This document shows positions 63,819 to 64,000 of a stretch of DNA of 64,000 nucleotides, piece after piece. The position numbers and the translations under genes were made by a program. Positions within the stretch are counted from its first letter, which is position 1. Each line of letters starts with the position of its first letter. The notes beneath the pieces are model-generated. The model worked only from the letters and a program-made list of their open reading frames with translations. It was not told the origin of the DNA and made no database searches. Source of the DNA: CAVXDY01 sp963760715 (lineage in GTDB: Bacteria; Actinomycetota; Thermoleophilia; Miltoncostaeales; Miltoncostaeaceae); NCBI GenBank assembly GCA_963760715.1, contig CAVXDY010000003.1, forward strand, positions 372,001 through 436,000. The letters run 5' to 3'.

Positions 63819-64000
63819 CTACGGCGGCGGGGGCTCCTCGGCCGTGGCGGGCGCGAGCGCCGCCGGCCGGCGCGTGCTCCACCACTCCTGCACCAGCACC
63901 TGGATGATCCCGGCGATGGGGATGGCGAGCAGGGCGCCGAGGATGCCGAGCAGGGTGGCGCCCACGAGCACCGCCAGGATGATCCAGAGCGGGTTGAGCT
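63819..64000 (-). CDS. C-terminal end of an AI-2E-family transporter (partial)
   Basis: The last 60 codons, cut by the window edge. The translation contains NPLWIILAVLVGATLLGILG and ALLAIPIAGIIQVLVQEWW, the final helices typical of AI-2E/YhhT-type permeases, then a Pro/Ala-rich tail. It is co-directional with mutS2 (12 bases upstream of its start). Confidence 0.8.
   Translation of the reverse strand, partial: LNPLWIILAVLVGATLLGILGALLAIPIAGIIQVLVQEWWSTRRPAALAPATAEEPPPP

Overview
The window is a contiguous high-GC (roughly 70% by eye) bacterial chromosome segment. The gene order tig-clpP-clpX-valS-folC, the BirA/bio cluster, the fluoroacetyl-CoA-thioesterase-like protein and the many GTG/TTG starts suit a high-GC actinobacterium, possibly Thermoleophilia-like. 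The lineage is inference. No phage integrase, complete insertion sequence, CRISPR array or rRNA was seen.

Layout. (1) 1-7.5 kb, minus strand: trigger factor, ClpP, ClpX, valyl-tRNA synthetase and folylpolyglutamate synthase, preceded by tRNA-Leu(UAG) and tRNA-His(GUG). (2) 7.6-12.7 kb: small metabolic and stress genes (cupin, hotdog thioesterase, OsmC, two MDR dehydrogenases), a badly frameshifted GGDEF gene and a 46-residue metallothionein. (3) 12.7-18.6 kb, minus strand: a compact biotin operon bioB-bioA-bioF-bioD-ferritin-like-birA, with a 10-bp inverted repeat over the bioB start that looks like a BirA operator. (4) 18.6-24.8 kb: small membrane proteins, an orphan VapB-like antitoxin, and an overlapping operon of two APC permeases with C-terminal UspA domains, a small membrane protein and two TrkA-type proteins, probably potassium or cation homeostasis. 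(5) 25-34.3 kb: a secreted repeat protein, a truncated haemoglobin remnant, a 1294-residue STAND/BTAD/cyclase regulator, a lipid kinase, an amphi-Trp protein, a protein with an IS3 OrfA-type HTH, and a secreted glycoside hydrolase. (6) 34.9-47.7 kb, plus strand: an exopolysaccharide cluster (five GT4, one GT2, NodB deacetylase, flippase, large membrane protein, sugar epimerase). One GT4 gene has clearly different base composition.

(7) 47.7-58.6 kb is the most interesting part. A tight minus-strand run encodes a Ser/Thr kinase-TIR-like-nSTAND-WD40 protein, then a 197-residue protein with a Gly-rich tail ending in TTPLCGD, an APH-like kinase, a HopA1-family protein and an HExxE protein, followed by an AMP-forming ligase. 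APH-like kinase plus HopA1 is the enzyme pair that dehydrates Ser/Thr in thioamitide and class V lanthipeptide pathways, so the 197-residue protein is a candidate substrate. An FHA-HTH regulator is divergent from the kinase gene, and two palindromes sharing the core TGGCCNGGCCA follow it. I propose this as a sensor-controlled peptide- or protein-modification system; the function is inference.

(8) 58.6-64 kb: a secreted His/Asp-rich protein, tRNA-Arg(UCU), an orphan lipid-kinase tail, a nitroreductase-family protein, MutS2 and the end of an AI-2E-family transporter.

Single-base frameshifts interrupt folC, clpP, the GGDEF gene (about seven) and the kinase-TIR-nSTAND-WD40 gene (three). Because clpP is normally indispensable in actinobacteria, many are probably assembly errors, so disrupted genes should not be called dead on this sequence alone.
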